Shown one piece after another: positions 10,463 through 22,693 of a stretch of 64,000 nucleotides of DNA (its first letter is position 1; every line of letters begins with the position of its first letter). The stretch is from Agrilutibacter niabensis (lineage in GTDB: Bacteria > Pseudomonadota > Gammaproteobacteria > Xanthomonadales > Xanthomonadaceae). The stretch is from assembly GCF_042657165.1 (NCBI RefSeq), contig NZ_JBHSNJ010000012.1, positions 1,178,001 through 1,242,000 on the forward strand, written 5' to 3'. The position numbers and the translations under genes are program-made. Below the pieces are notes generated by a model, which was not told where the DNA came from, did not search any database, and worked only from the letters and a program-made list of their open reading frames with translations.

Positions 10463-11110
10463 TCAGCGCAGCCTGCTGAGCGGGCCCGGGCGCCACGCGC
10501 TGTCGGAGTAGCTGCGTGCCGATGCGTAGCTGCTGGTGGAGCCGTATCCGGTGCTGGAGCCGTAGCCCACGCCAGCGGCCCTGCCCGACTCCCTGGTGCG
10601 GCGCCGCCGCATCCGGTCCTGGAGCTCTTCGCGCCGCCCCTCCAGCCAGTCCGCGCGCCCTACCGTCTCCGGCTTCTGGCCCTGGCGGCCAGCCTCGCAC
10701 TGGCGGAAATCGCAGAAGTCGTCGTAGGCATCGATCTCATGATGCAGGTCCCGGGCGCACAGTTCGATCATGATGGCGTCGTCAACGAACCCCAGTACCG
10801 GCACCGTGTCCGGAACCGCATCGGCCGGCGCGGCGAAATAGGACAGCGCCGCGCGCACGTTCCCGGCGTCCGCTTCCGACAGGGCCCAAGCCTCATCCCG
10901 TAGCATCGCGATCAATGTATCGAGCACCAGCAGGCGCTGCTTCACGAACTCCGGCGGATTGCTCTGCTGCGCCCTTCCCAGCAACTCCGTGGCCGCCTGC
11001 GCGACCTCCTCGTTGCTCTTGCCAGCGGCCGCCTGAAAGGCTTTTTCCTTCGCCCGAGTGAAGTGCTCCAGGTCCTGGTCCGTCAGCTCGATATTGATGG
11101 TCAGTGGCAT
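10463..11110 (-). CDS. YkvA (DUF1232)-like protein with Tyr/Ser/Gly-rich tail
   Basis: Protein of 215 residues starting MPLTINIELTDQDLEHF; this ATG at 11110 has GGAGCG eight bases upstream and is preferred over one 24 bases further out. The middle (residues about 60-140) resembles the YkvA/DUF1232 domain, with the typical segment VLGFVDDAIMIELC...DLHHEIDAYDDFC. A charged helix rich in Arg/Glu follows. The last 35 residues (181-215) are low complexity with repeated GYGS/SYxS units (VGYGSSTGYGSTSSYASA), ending in a basic LSRLR. The function of the family is unknown. It lies between recJ and prfB in the same direction. Confidence 0.7.
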   Translation of the reverse strand: MPLTINIELTDQDLEHFTRAKEKAFQAAAGKSNEEVAQAATELLGRAQQSNPPEFVKQRLLVLDTLIAMLRDEAWALSEADAGNVRAALSYFAAPADAVPDTVPVLGFVDDAIMIELCARDLHHEIDAYDDFCDFRQCEAGRQGQKPETVGRADWLEGRREELQDRMRRRRTRESGRAAGVGYGSSTGYGSTSSYASARSYSDSAWRPGPLSRLR

Positions 11111-11196
11111 AACACGCTCCATGGCTGGGGGCATCCCATTCAGCGTAATCGCGGGTTCGTTGGATCTGCGTTAACAGGACAACGCGAAGCGCCGTT

Positions 11197-12918
11197 TCAG
11201 GCGGACTCGCGGTGGACCACGACCAGTTGCACGGCCGAGCCACCCCGGAAGTCGTCGGGCTCCAACCGATAGGCGATACGGATCCGGCCGGTGGGCGCCT
11301 GGCCATCCCAGCCGCCGAAGTGGATGGCGTTCAAGCGCAGCCCCCCCAGGCCGAGTTCCAGCTTGAGGTGGCGCTCGCCGATCACCCGCGCGTTCAAAAC
11401 CTCGAACTCCCCATCGAACTGCGGCTCCGGGAAGCCCTGGCCCCAGGGGCCGCCATCCCGCAGGAGCTCCGCATGGTCGCGGTCGAGTTCCCCGATGGTG
11501 AGTTCACCGTCGCTGATGATCTCGGCCTGGAGCATCTCGGCCGTCAGGCAACGCGCGGCATGGTCGGCGAAGGCCCGTTCGAAAGCCGGCAGTGCGGCCA
11601 ATGGGAGCGACAGGCCCGCGGCCATTGCGTGCCCGCCGAAGCGCTCGATGAGTCCGGGATGGCGCGCGGCCACGTCGGCCAGTGCGTCACGCATGTGGAA
11701 GCCGGGAATGGATCGCGCGGAACCGCGCAGGCGATCGCTGCCCGGCTCGGCCGGGGCGAAGGCGATCACCGGTCGATGCAGGCGCTCCTTCATCTTCGAG
11801 GCGACCAGCCCGACCACCCCCGGATGCCAGGCGGCATCGAAAAAACACACGGCCACGCGGCCGCCGACGTCCTCGCCCAGCGCGAGGGTGGCCAGCACGT
11901 GTTCGGCCTCGTCCGTCATCTGCTGCTGGACGGCACGCCGCTCACCGTTGATCTCGTTGAGCGTGGCGGCGATCTCGCGGGCCTGCGCCAGGTCGTCGGT
12001 CAACAGGCATTCGATGCCAAGCGCCATGTCCTCGAGACGGCCGGCAGCATTGATACGCGGGCCGATGGCGTAGCCGATATCACTGGCGGTAAGCCGCGAT
12101 GCATCGCGCCGGGCCACTTCTACCAGCGCGCGCAGGCCGGCGCAGCCCTGCCCCGCTCGCAGGCGCCGCAATCCAGCTCCGACCAGGGCACGGTTGTTCG
12201 CATCCAGCGGCACCAGGTCGGCGACGGTGCCGACCGCAACCAGGTCCAGCAGTTGCGACAGGTCCGGCTCGCCGTCGGCGAAGCGGCCTTGGTCGCGCAG
12301 GTGTTTCCGCAGGGCCAGCAAGACGTAGAACATCACGCCAACGCCCGCCAGCGACTTGCTCGGAAAGGCGTCCCCAGGCACGTTCGGATCGACGATGGCG
12401 TCGGCCGGCGGCAGCGAATCGCCCGGAAGATGATGGTCGGTGACCAGCACCTTCCACCCGCGCTCCTTCGCCGCCGCGACCCCGGCATGGCAGGCGATGC
12501 CGTGATCTACGGTCACGAGCAGGTCAGGCTTCAGCGTCGCGAGCGCTTCAACCAGCGACGGAGATAGCCCGTAGCCGTGCACGATGCGGTTCGGCACTGC
12601 ATACGACACGTGCCGTGCTCCCAGGTATCGCAATCCACGCACACCAACGGCGCATGCGGTTGCTCCGTCGCAGTCGAAGTCGCCGACCACGACGATATGC
12701 CTGTCGTGCTCCATCGCCTCCGCGAGCAGTGCCGTGGCGGCATCGAGTCCACCCATGAGATGCGGCGGCAGGAGGTTCGCGAGCCTTGGCCGTGCGTGAT
12801 CTGCATCGATTGCGCCACGCGCGGCGTACAGGCGGGCGAGCAGCGCGGGAAATCCATCCGGCCAGCCACTGCTGGCGACTGCCGGGGGGCGGCGGACAAG
12901 CCGCGGCATGGCCTTCAT
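11197..12918 (-). CDS. recJ: Single-stranded-DNA exonuclease RecJ
   Basis: Protein of 573 residues that degrades single-stranded DNA 5'-to-3' in RecF-pathway recombination and mismatch or base-excision repair. DHH-superfamily metal motifs are visible: VVVGDFDCDGATA (motif I), VTVDHGIACHAG (motif II) and VTDHHLPGD (motif III, DHH), then the DHHA1 domain (GGHAMAAGLSL) and C-terminal OB-like domain. I chose the ATG at 12918 because its ATGA overlaps the rpfE stop, indicating translational coupling; an upstream in-frame ATG at 12957 lies inside rpfE. recJ next to rpfE is the xanthomonad arrangement. Confidence 0.95.
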   Translation of the reverse strand: MKAMPRLVRRPPAVASSGWPDGFPALLARLYAARGAIDADHARPRLANLLPPHLMGGLDAATALLAEAMEHDRHIVVVGDFDCDGATACAVGVRGLRYLGARHVSYAVPNRIVHGYGLSPSLVEALATLKPDLLVTVDHGIACHAGVAAAKERGWKVLVTDHHLPGDSLPPADAIVDPNVPGDAFPSKSLAGVGVMFYVLLALRKHLRDQGRFADGEPDLSQLLDLVAVGTVADLVPLDANNRALVGAGLRRLRAGQGCAGLRALVEVARRDASRLTASDIGYAIGPRINAAGRLEDMALGIECLLTDDLAQAREIAATLNEINGERRAVQQQMTDEAEHVLATLALGEDVGGRVAVCFFDAAWHPGVVGLVASKMKERLHRPVIAFAPAEPGSDRLRGSARSIPGFHMRDALADVAARHPGLIERFGGHAMAAGLSLPLAALPAFERAFADHAARCLTAEMLQAEIISDGELTIGELDRDHAELLRDGGPWGQGFPEPQFDGEFEVLNARVIGERHLKLELGLGGLRLNAIHFGGWDGQAPTGRIRIAYRLEPDDFRGGSAVQLVVVHRESA

Positions 12919-13859
12919 GCCGTGATCGAATGCAGTGGGCGGCGCCAGAAACGCCAACGCTGGTTGGCGCGCAAAGAGAACCGCATGCCGTCGGCGAAAT
13001 CCAGGCTGGCTGTTGTGATTTCACCGGCGCGCAAATCGCGTAGCAGCGGCTCGATCCAATGCGACTGCAGCAATGCAAGGTCACGCATGTGTCGCAGGTC
13101 GAACACGCGATCACCGCTGCCCGTACCCCAACGTGGTGGCAGGGGTTGCGCCGCGGCCTTTGCCATCGAGGCGAACGCCTGCAGAGCGTCGTCGTCGCTG
13201 AAGACTTCGCCGTATGCCGTAGTCACGTGATCGGGCAACGTGCTCCCGCCCCAGAACCAGAGCGAATTCACCGGCGACTTGCCCATCGATGCGCGCCTGG
13301 CATTGACGGGATGGTTATGCAGCACCACTTGCGCCTCCGACAGAAGGGCGCGCCAACGACGGCCTTCGGGCCCATCGGGGAGGTGCTCGAAAAGGTCGGC
13401 TCCCAAAGCTTCGTCGGGCCCGTTGAACGTGGGCAGGCGCGCCTCCCGCGGCAGGCGCAGGTACCAGCGCGAGGGGGTCGGCGCATCGATCACGAAGCCG
13501 GAATCGCCGAACATTGGGCGCAAGGGGCGCAGCAACTCGTCGCACTCCTCCGCTGTCAGCGCGAGTGCGTCGCCATACGCCAGCAATCGCGCCCCGTTGA
13601 TGTCCGGCTGGATGTACGCAGGGTCGGCGCGCAGCCACGCACCGAGCGTGGCGTCCCCGGCGTCGCGTTGGCGGGTTACCGCCGCGACGGGCCACCCGCG
13701 CGGCAGGATGTCGAAGATGCGGGTGCGCTGGCGGGCGCTTGCCGAAGCGCCGTTGTCGACATCACGATCGGCGCGGCCGAGCGCCTTGGCTACATCGGAC
13801 GTCAGGCGCTGGGCGCCAAAACGGTCGCGGGACGGCAGCAACAGCGTGGCCGATGCCAT
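12915..13859 (-). CDS. rpfE: RpfE-type conserved protein
   Basis: Protein of 314 residues matching the family annotated as regulatory protein RpfE type, named from the rpf cluster where it adjoins recJ. No catalytic motif is obvious. Recognisable conserved stretches include LLLPSRDRF at the N-terminus, PTPSRWYLRL, a central VVLHNHPVNARR, and SLWFWGGSTLP. The family resembles cofactor-independent phosphoglycerate-mutase-like proteins in some databases, but I cannot see the metal ligands needed to support that. Its stop overlaps the recJ start (ATGA) and its own start lies three bases past the greA stop, so greA-rpfE-recJ are co-transcribed. Any role in DSF-related control here is by name only. 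Confidence 0.8.
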   Translation of the reverse strand: MASATLLLPSRDRFGAQRLTSDVAKALGRADRDVDNGASASARQRTRIFDILPRGWPVAAVTRQRDAGDATLGAWLRADPAYIQPDINGARLLAYGDALALTAEECDELLRPLRPMFGDSGFVIDAPTPSRWYLRLPREARLPTFNGPDEALGADLFEHLPDGPEGRRWRALLSEAQVVLHNHPVNARRASMGKSPVNSLWFWGGSTLPDHVTTAYGEVFSDDDALQAFASMAKAAAQPLPPRWGTGSGDRVFDLRHMRDLALLQSHWIEPLLRDLRAGEITTASLDFADGMRFSLRANQRWRFWRRPLHSITA

Positions 13860-13862
13860 GGC

Positions 13863-14339
13863 TCAGCCGTGGTAACTGACGCCGACGATCTCGTACTCAC
13901 GGGTGCCGCCGGGCGCCTCGATGGTGATCGTGTCACCTTCGTGTTTGCCGATCAGCGCGCGCGCCACCGGCGAGGAGATCGCGATCAGGCCCATCTTGAT
14001 GTCAGCTTCGAGGTCACCCACGATCTGATAGGTTTTTTCCTCGTCGGTCTCCGCATCGGCCAGATCGACGGTCGCGCCAAAAACCACGCGCGATCCGGCG
14101 TTGAGCGAGGACACATCGATGACCTGCGCATGGGACAGCTCGGCCTCGAGCTGCTTGATGCGGCCCTCGATGAAACCCTGCTGCTCGCGGGCGGCATGGT
14201 ATTCGGCGTTTTCCTTGAGGTCGCCATGGGCGCGGGCTTCGGCGATCGCATTGATCACGGCCGGGCGCTTGACCGACTTCAACTCGTCCAGTTCGGCGCG
14301 CAGACGTTGCGCGCCTTTCATGGTGATGGGTGCTCGCAT
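13863..14339 (-). CDS. greA: Transcription elongation factor GreA
   Basis: Protein of 158 residues, the standard GreA length. GreA binds in the secondary channel of stalled RNA polymerase and stimulates cleavage of the backtracked transcript. The N-terminal coiled coil carries the acidic tip pair in ARAHGDLKENAEYHAARE; the C-terminal FKBP-like domain includes SPVARALIGKHEGD. The ATG at 14339 is preceded by GGAAGAAC; a longer in-frame start at 14399 would add 20 non-conserved residues. It leads the greA-rpfE-recJ run, about 175 bases after carB. Confidence 0.97.
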   Translation of the reverse strand: MRAPITMKGAQRLRAELDELKSVKRPAVINAIAEARAHGDLKENAEYHAAREQQGFIEGRIKQLEAELSHAQVIDVSSLNAGSRVVFGATVDLADAETDEEKTYQIVGDLEADIKMGLIAISSPVARALIGKHEGDTITIEAPGGTREYEIVGVSYHG

Positions 14340-14514
14340 TGTTCTTCCTTTGGCCGACCTGATGGCCGGGGGCCTTCCGATACGCCGATTCTCTATCAAC
14401 TCGTCATGCCAGCGAAAGCCTTTTAACAGCGGAGCTGGTCAAGCCTCGCAGAGGCAAAGCCTTCCAGCTTCGCCCCTGCGAAGTTCTCACCGGGCGGCGA
14501 AAACTGCAGCAGCG

Positions 14515-17766
<3,252 letters not shown>

Positions 17767-17773
17767 GGTGTCC

Positions 17774-18217
17774 TCAGTAGAGTCTTTCCTGCCATGCGCT
17801 GGGCGCACGCCAGGTAATCTGGTCGGGCGATCGGGCATCGACCGCACCGTTCTTAACGGCAGCAAGCACTGCCTGCTGCATTGCGTCCCAGCTGTCGGCA
17901 GTCGCGCCGATGCGCGCGCCGAGCCGGTTGTTGTGCGCATCCATCGCACGTGCGGGACTGCCTTCCCCGCCCCGCTCCATCACCGTCGTCACCCAGTCGA
18001 CGCAACGCGGCGACAGGGTATAAGCCACGATCGCGCTGGCCAGCGAGTGGCGGTATGCATCGGCCGGACCGTTGCGGCCGCCCGGCAGCTCGACGGAGAA
18101 GAAGTGCGCGTATGTCGCGGTCAACACGAACGCTGGATACGCGCCGAGCGCCACGCCGGCAATGAACAGCCTGCGCCAGCGGCGCTTGCCTGCCGGTTTG
18201 GCGGCAACTGCCTTCAC
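17774..18217 (-). CDS. Uncharacterised DUF6973-like protein inside the carAB operon
   Basis: Protein of 147 residues with a basic N-terminus (KPAGKRRWRRL) and one hydrophobic segment at about 17-37, so probably anchored in the inner membrane with the rest in the periplasm. The conserved part is GPADAYRHSLASAIVAYTL followed by AMDAHNNRLGARIG, the pattern I associate with DUF6973-like domains; the His and HNN residues could form a metal or catalytic site, but no function is established. Its ATG overlaps the carA stop (ATGA) and its stop is seven bases before the carB start, so it must be made with the two synthase subunits. Confidence 0.75.
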   Translation of the reverse strand: MKAVAAKPAGKRRWRRLFIAGVALGAYPAFVLTATYAHFFSVELPGGRNGPADAYRHSLASAIVAYTLSPRCVDWVTTVMERGGEGSPARAMDAHNNRLGARIGATADSWDAMQQAVLAAVKNGAVDARSPDQITWRAPSAWQERLY

Positions 18218-19335
18218 TTCGCCTGCATCGATTCTACGAACCGGTCGAACAGTGGTCCCACGTCATGCGGCCCCGGGCTCGCTTCCGGGTGTCCCTGGAA
18301 GCTGAAGGCCGGCGCGTCGGTGAGTTCGATGCCCTGGTTGCTGCCGTCGAACAGCGAGCGGTGGGTCACCCGCACGTTGGCCGGCAGGGTCGTTTCGTCG
18401 ACCGCGAAGCCGTGATTCTGCGAAGTGATCATCACGCGGCCGCCAGCAAGGTCCTGGACCGGGTGGTTGGCACCGTGGTGGCCGAACTTCATCTTGAGGG
18501 TCTTCGCGCCGGTCGCGAGCCCGAGCAACTGATGCCCGAGGCAGATGCCGAAAGTCGGGATCTTGCGGTCGACGAATTCCCTGATCGCGGCGATCGCATA
18601 GTCGCAGGGCTCCGGATCGCCGGGGCCGTTGGACAGGAAAACGCCGTCGGGCTTCATTGCCATCACTTCCGCTGCTGGCGTCTGCGCCGGCACCACGCTT
18701 ACGCGACAGCCGCGCTCGGCGAGCATGCGCAGGATGTTGTGCTTCACACCGAAGTCGTAGGCGACGACGTGGTGCTTCGGGTCGGCATGGACGAAGACAT
18801 TGTTGTCGAGGTCCAGCTGGCCGTCGCGCCACTCGTAGGCGCTCGGGGTGGTAACGACCTTCGCCAGGTCCATGCCCTTGAGGCCCGGGAACTTGCGGGC
18901 GGCTTCAAGCGCCTTGTCGACATCGATTTCGCCCGCCATCAGCGCGCCGTTCTGCGCACCGGTGTCGCGCAGGAGGCGCGTCAGCTTGCGGGTGTCGATG
19001 TCGGAGATCGCGACGATGCCGCGCTTTGCCAGCCATTCCGGCATCGACACCTGGCTGCGCCAGTTGCTCGGCCGGCGCGGCACGTTGCGGACGATCAGGC
19101 CGGACGCCCACACCTGGTGGGCCTCGTCATCCTGGTCGGTCATGCCGGTGTTGCCGACATGCGGGTACGTCAGGGTGACGATCTGGCGGGCATAGGACGG
19201 ATCCGTCAGGATCTCCTGGTAGCCGGTGATGGCGGTGTTGAATACCACTTCGCCGACCGAAAGACCGGGCGCGCCTACGGAAATACCCTCGAAGATCGTT
19301 CCGTCTTCGAGAGCAAGGATTGCGGGTTCAGTCAC
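18214..19335 (-). CDS. carA: Carbamoyl-phosphate synthase small (glutaminase) subunit
   Basis: Protein of 373 residues that hydrolyses glutamine and channels ammonia to CarB. The class I glutamine amidotransferase nucleophile is in FGICLGHQLLGLA, with the downstream catalytic His in SFQGHPEASPGP. The start is a GTG at 19335 giving MTEPAILALEDGTIFEG, which aligns with the usual CarA start; the longer ATG frame to 19413 adds a Cys-rich non-conserved stretch. It heads the carA-DUF-carB operon with a leader of more than 100 bases. Confidence 0.96.
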   Translation of the reverse strand: MTEPAILALEDGTIFEGISVGAPGLSVGEVVFNTAITGYQEILTDPSYARQIVTLTYPHVGNTGMTDQDDEAHQVWASGLIVRNVPRRPSNWRSQVSMPEWLAKRGIVAISDIDTRKLTRLLRDTGAQNGALMAGEIDVDKALEAARKFPGLKGMDLAKVVTTPSAYEWRDGQLDLDNNVFVHADPKHHVVAYDFGVKHNILRMLAERGCRVSVVPAQTPAAEVMAMKPDGVFLSNGPGDPEPCDYAIAAIREFVDRKIPTFGICLGHQLLGLATGAKTLKMKFGHHGANHPVQDLAGGRVMITSQNHGFAVDETTLPANVRVTHRSLFDGSNQGIELTDAPAFSFQGHPEASPGPHDVGPLFDRFVESMQAK

Positions 19336-19461
19336 GGGGATCGCCTTGGCAGCTGGGGGACTGAGCCCACCCGTGCAAGCAGCCGCATGAAAATGCAGGT
19401 TGCAGCAAAACACGGACTCGGTTCAGGACCGGTCCGGCGGGCGGGGTTCAGGCGAGCGGGA

Positions 19462-19467
19462 ATTGTA
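19462..19467 (-). promoter_or_regulatory. Possible -10 box for the carA operon
   Basis: Minus-strand TACAAT lies 127 bases before the carA GTG. The -35 region at normal spacing is a poor match, so activation by a regulator (as for carAB elsewhere) is plausible but not shown. Confidence 0.35.
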
Positions 19468-19557
19468 GCGATGGCGGACTGAATACGCCAGCGCAATTTC
19501 GTCGGAGTCGCGAAAGCGAGGCTGCCAGCGCCGCAAACGGTCCGTGCAGGGTCCGCC

Positions 19558-21771
19558 TCAGGCGGTAGCGCTCTCCTCCGAGGCCTGCCCAGCGGAATTC
19601 GGTACGACGGCCTTGAGCTTGCCCATCACCTGGTGCATTGCATCGTCGAATGCTGTGCCTGCTTCACGCAGTTGCACGCGTCCCAGGAACGCCATGGCCG
19701 CCAGTTCCTCGGCGGAGGCGACCAGAACGCGGATGCCGCGTCGATTCACGAACAGCAGGCGCGAGGAAATCGGGCTGATCCACGAAACCTTCGCCGGCTC
19801 GACCCGACCGCTTTCGCTGGTGAGTTGCACCCAGGTACCCACTTCGAGCGCGCGCATGCGTTCGGCCATGGCCGGATCGAAGTCGAGCGTGTCCTTGCCA
19901 GCAGCCAGCTGGATGGCGGCGATTTCGGGCGTCGCCGGTTCCGGTGCCGTCGGAACGGGCGACACGGGAAGCTCCTCGGCGATCGCCGCAACGCTCTCAC
20001 CTGCCGCAACCCGCTGCAGGGTCCGCTGCAGGGTCGCCAGGACTTCGTCCGCAGCCTGGCCATGGATGCCGGAGCTTTCCAGGATCGAAGCCAGCGCCGG
20101 ACGGGGCAGTTCAGGAAGCCGGTCGAACGGCACGCCCAGTTCGGCGTGGTCGAAAGTGACCAGCAATGACGTCACCGCATTGATCGCTTCGCCGTAGCGG
20201 GGGGAGTCCTTGCCTTCGCGCAGGACGACCTGGGCCAGGTGGTGTGCGGTGTACTGGTTGATGAACGCGTCCAGCGCCGGCGGCAGTTCGCGCGTATCGC
20301 GGCTGATGGAGAGGTCGACCGAGACGCCTTCGCGAGCCTGCTCGAGGCGCTCGCGGCCACGCTGGGCTTCGGCGGCGCGGCGCTCGGTGACTTCGATGCG
20401 CTTGCGGTGCTGCTCCATGAAGGAGCGCAATTCCTGCTCCAGGGTCTCGAAGATCGCGATGTCTTCGTTGAATTCGGCCACCAGGCGCTCGATCGTGCCG
20501 TCGACGCGCGCCATGAGCTCGCGTTCCTGTGGACTCTCGCCACGGTTGCCCTCGCTGGCCTCGGCCACCACGTTGAGAAGCCGGCGCGCGGGATGCGCCT
20601 TGTACAGGAACAGGCGGCGGTCCTTGACCGCCACCTTGATGTACGGGACCAGCAGCCGGTTGATCTTGCTGCGGACGTCGGCTTCGAAATGGCGCTCGTC
20701 CAGAAGCACGTCGAAGAGCATGCCGACCAGGTCGACGGCGTCCTCATCCACGTTCGACAGGGACAGATTCTCGCCGCCCATGCCCAGCCGGCGCGCGCCG
20801 GAAAGCAGGTCCCGGCGCAGCTGTTCGGCCAGCGGAACGCGCGAATCGGTAGCGCCCGTTTCATAGGGCTTCGGAGGTTCGCGTTGCAGCAGCGAAAGCA
20901 CCGTCATCATGTCCGCGGTGCTCATGCTGGGACCGGCGTCGGCTGCACGCACCGGGTGCATTGCCTGCCGCCAGGACTGCAGCAACCCCAGCAGGCCGGA
21001 AAACATGGCCTGGTCGCCGGGGCCGGTCATCCCGAACTGGGTAGCCACCGCATTCGCGACCGCCACTGTGGCGGCATCGGCTGGGGGCGCCTCGCTGGAT
21101 TGAGCCGGCTGCGGGAGCGGCTCGGCGCGCTTGGTCGGCTTGATGTGCGGCAAGACTCCGGCGGAGGCCAGACCGGAATTCAGGCGGTCGTACAGCGGCG
21201 CGAGCGCGGTTGTCAGCTCACGCTCGAAAAACTTGTACAGGACGATGCGGACACCGGTGTTTACATCAAGTGCCGTCAGCGAAGCCCCGAGGCCTTCGGC
21301 CAGGAATTTGGGACCGACCGGATTGTCACGCGCGGCCAGGACCGGGCGCTCGGTCAATGCTGCAAGGCGCTTGTCGAGCAATTCCAGTGCCGGTGCGTGG
21401 TAGCGGGTGAGGCCATCCACGACCTGCTCGGTGGCGAGCTGTTCCTCCAGTGCATCGTCGGAAACCAGGCTCAGTGAAGATGCATCCACCGCGCGTACCG
21501 CCATCGGGGCTTCCTGCAGCTTGCGGAAGGCGGTGGCGAGCGACTGGTCGAAACGTTGCGCAATCTGCGCCCGCGCTCGGCGAAGGTCGCGCAGCGCGGT
21601 GAGTTCCGCGCCCGCACCGTTGTTGCTGCTATCGAACAGGTAGTCATCTGCGCGACGCAGGATGCGCTCGAGCGCCAGGCCCAGCTGCTCCTGGCTTATG
21701 CGCTGCATGGCGGCAAGCAGCAATTGTGGATCACGGCTTTCTGCCGGGAAGGAATCTCCCTGCATTGTCAT
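19558..21771 (-). CDS. DUF1631 family protein
   Basis: Protein of 737 residues, mostly helical, matching the DUF1631 family found in xanthomonads and other proteobacteria (sometimes wrongly labelled thymidine phosphorylase). Visible family features are the N-terminal LLLAAMQRISQEQLGLALERI helix, a central conserved block (LPHIKPTKRAEPLP, then SKINRLLVPYIKVAVKDRRLF), and a C-terminal beta-rich part (GTWVQLTSESGRVEPAKVSW and LLFVNRRGIRVL) that looks PilZ-like in outline. Function unknown; there is no signal peptide, so cytoplasmic. It lies between dapB and carA, about 220 bases from carA. An alternative start two codons later (MQGDSF) is possible. Confidence 0.8.
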   Translation of the reverse strand: MTMQGDSFPAESRDPQLLLAAMQRISQEQLGLALERILRRADDYLFDSSNNGAGAELTALRDLRRARAQIAQRFDQSLATAFRKLQEAPMAVRAVDASSLSLVSDDALEEQLATEQVVDGLTRYHAPALELLDKRLAALTERPVLAARDNPVGPKFLAEGLGASLTALDVNTGVRIVLYKFFERELTTALAPLYDRLNSGLASAGVLPHIKPTKRAEPLPQPAQSSEAPPADAATVAVANAVATQFGMTGPGDQAMFSGLLGLLQSWRQAMHPVRAADAGPSMSTADMMTVLSLLQREPPKPYETGATDSRVPLAEQLRRDLLSGARRLGMGGENLSLSNVDEDAVDLVGMLFDVLLDERHFEADVRSKINRLLVPYIKVAVKDRRLFLYKAHPARRLLNVVAEASEGNRGESPQERELMARVDGTIERLVAEFNEDIAIFETLEQELRSFMEQHRKRIEVTERRAAEAQRGRERLEQAREGVSVDLSISRDTRELPPALDAFINQYTAHHLAQVVLREGKDSPRYGEAINAVTSLLVTFDHAELGVPFDRLPELPRPALASILESSGIHGQAADEVLATLQRTLQRVAAGESVAAIAEELPVSPVPTAPEPATPEIAAIQLAAGKDTLDFDPAMAERMRALEVGTWVQLTSESGRVEPAKVSWISPISSRLLFVNRRGIRVLVASAEELAAMAFLGRVQLREAGTAFDDAMHQVMGKLKAVVPNSAGQASEESATA

Positions 21772-21926
21772 GCGTTGTCCCCCGGTTCAGCCGACATCGT
21801 ATCGATCCAGGCAAGCAGCATGGTGACGCGCATCATGAAGCGGCTGCATGCCGCTGGTCGGCACTACGTCGGAAATCCCATACCGTGCAACTGGTCACAT
21901 TCCGCCCGCGACTGGCAGCAGTCGCG

Positions 21927-22637
21927 TCAGTCCAGCAGGTCACGCAACTGGTACTGGCCCGGTCCCCGTCCGGCCAGGCGCGTGGCCGCGTGCAGGGCCC
22001 CACGCGCAAAGATGTCGCGACTGGTGGCGCGATGGACCAGCTCTACCCGCTCACCCAGGGTCGTGAACTGGACCAGGTGCTCGCCCACGATGTCGCCCGC
22101 GCGCAGCGATGCATAACGCGGCTGCGCCCCACCCTGCTCCGCTGATTCGCCCAGCGCGAGCGCCGTGCCGGATGGCGCATCCTTCTTGTGGACATGGTGC
22201 GATTCGACGATGTCGCAGTCCCAGCCGCGCAATGCCGAAGCGGCGCGTTCGACCAGGTCATTGAGTACGGCCACCCCCAGGCTGAAGTTCGCAGCCCACA
22301 GCACCGGGATCCGAGTCGTCGCAGTCGCGATCGCTTCGCGTTGGCCCGGGGTCAGGCCGGTGGTTCCAGATACCAGTGCCGCATGGCGCTCGACGCAGGC
22401 AGACAGGATGCCGTCGAAGCCTTCCGGCAGGCTGAAATCGATCGCGACATCGAACGGCGGCAAGCCCGACAGCTCGCTCGAGGCGAACTGCGCAATGCCA
22501 TCGATGGCGCGCGATTCCACCTTGCGCGATACCGCCGCGACCAACTGCAGGTCGGGACGCTCCGCGGCGAGCCGCAACAAGGCCTGGCCCATGCGGCCGG
22601 AAGCGCCGTGGATGACGATGCGAATCTGGGTATCCAT
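21927..22637 (-). CDS. dapB: 4-hydroxy-tetrahydrodipicolinate reductase
   Basis: Protein of 236 residues, on the short side for the family (about 240-273). It reduces hydroxy-tetrahydrodipicolinate with NAD(P)H in the lysine/diaminopimelate pathway. The Rossmann motif IHGASGRMGQALLRLA is at the N-terminus; the catalytic segment ESHHVHKKDAPSGTAL carries the His pair and Lys. It follows dnaJ by about 55 bases in the same direction, so it may be read from the heat-shock operon as in other xanthomonads. Confidence 0.95.
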   Translation of the reverse strand: MDTQIRIVIHGASGRMGQALLRLAAERPDLQLVAAVSRKVESRAIDGIAQFASSELSGLPPFDVAIDFSLPEGFDGILSACVERHAALVSGTTGLTPGQREAIATATTRIPVLWAANFSLGVAVLNDLVERAASALRGWDCDIVESHHVHKKDAPSGTALALGESAEQGGAQPRYASLRAGDIVGEHLVQFTTLGERVELVHRATSRDIFARGALHAATRLAGRGPGQYQLRDLLD

Positions 22638-22693
22638 TCCGGCAGGCTAACGTCTCACGGGCCCGTTGCACAGTTTCCGGGCGATTGTCGAGG

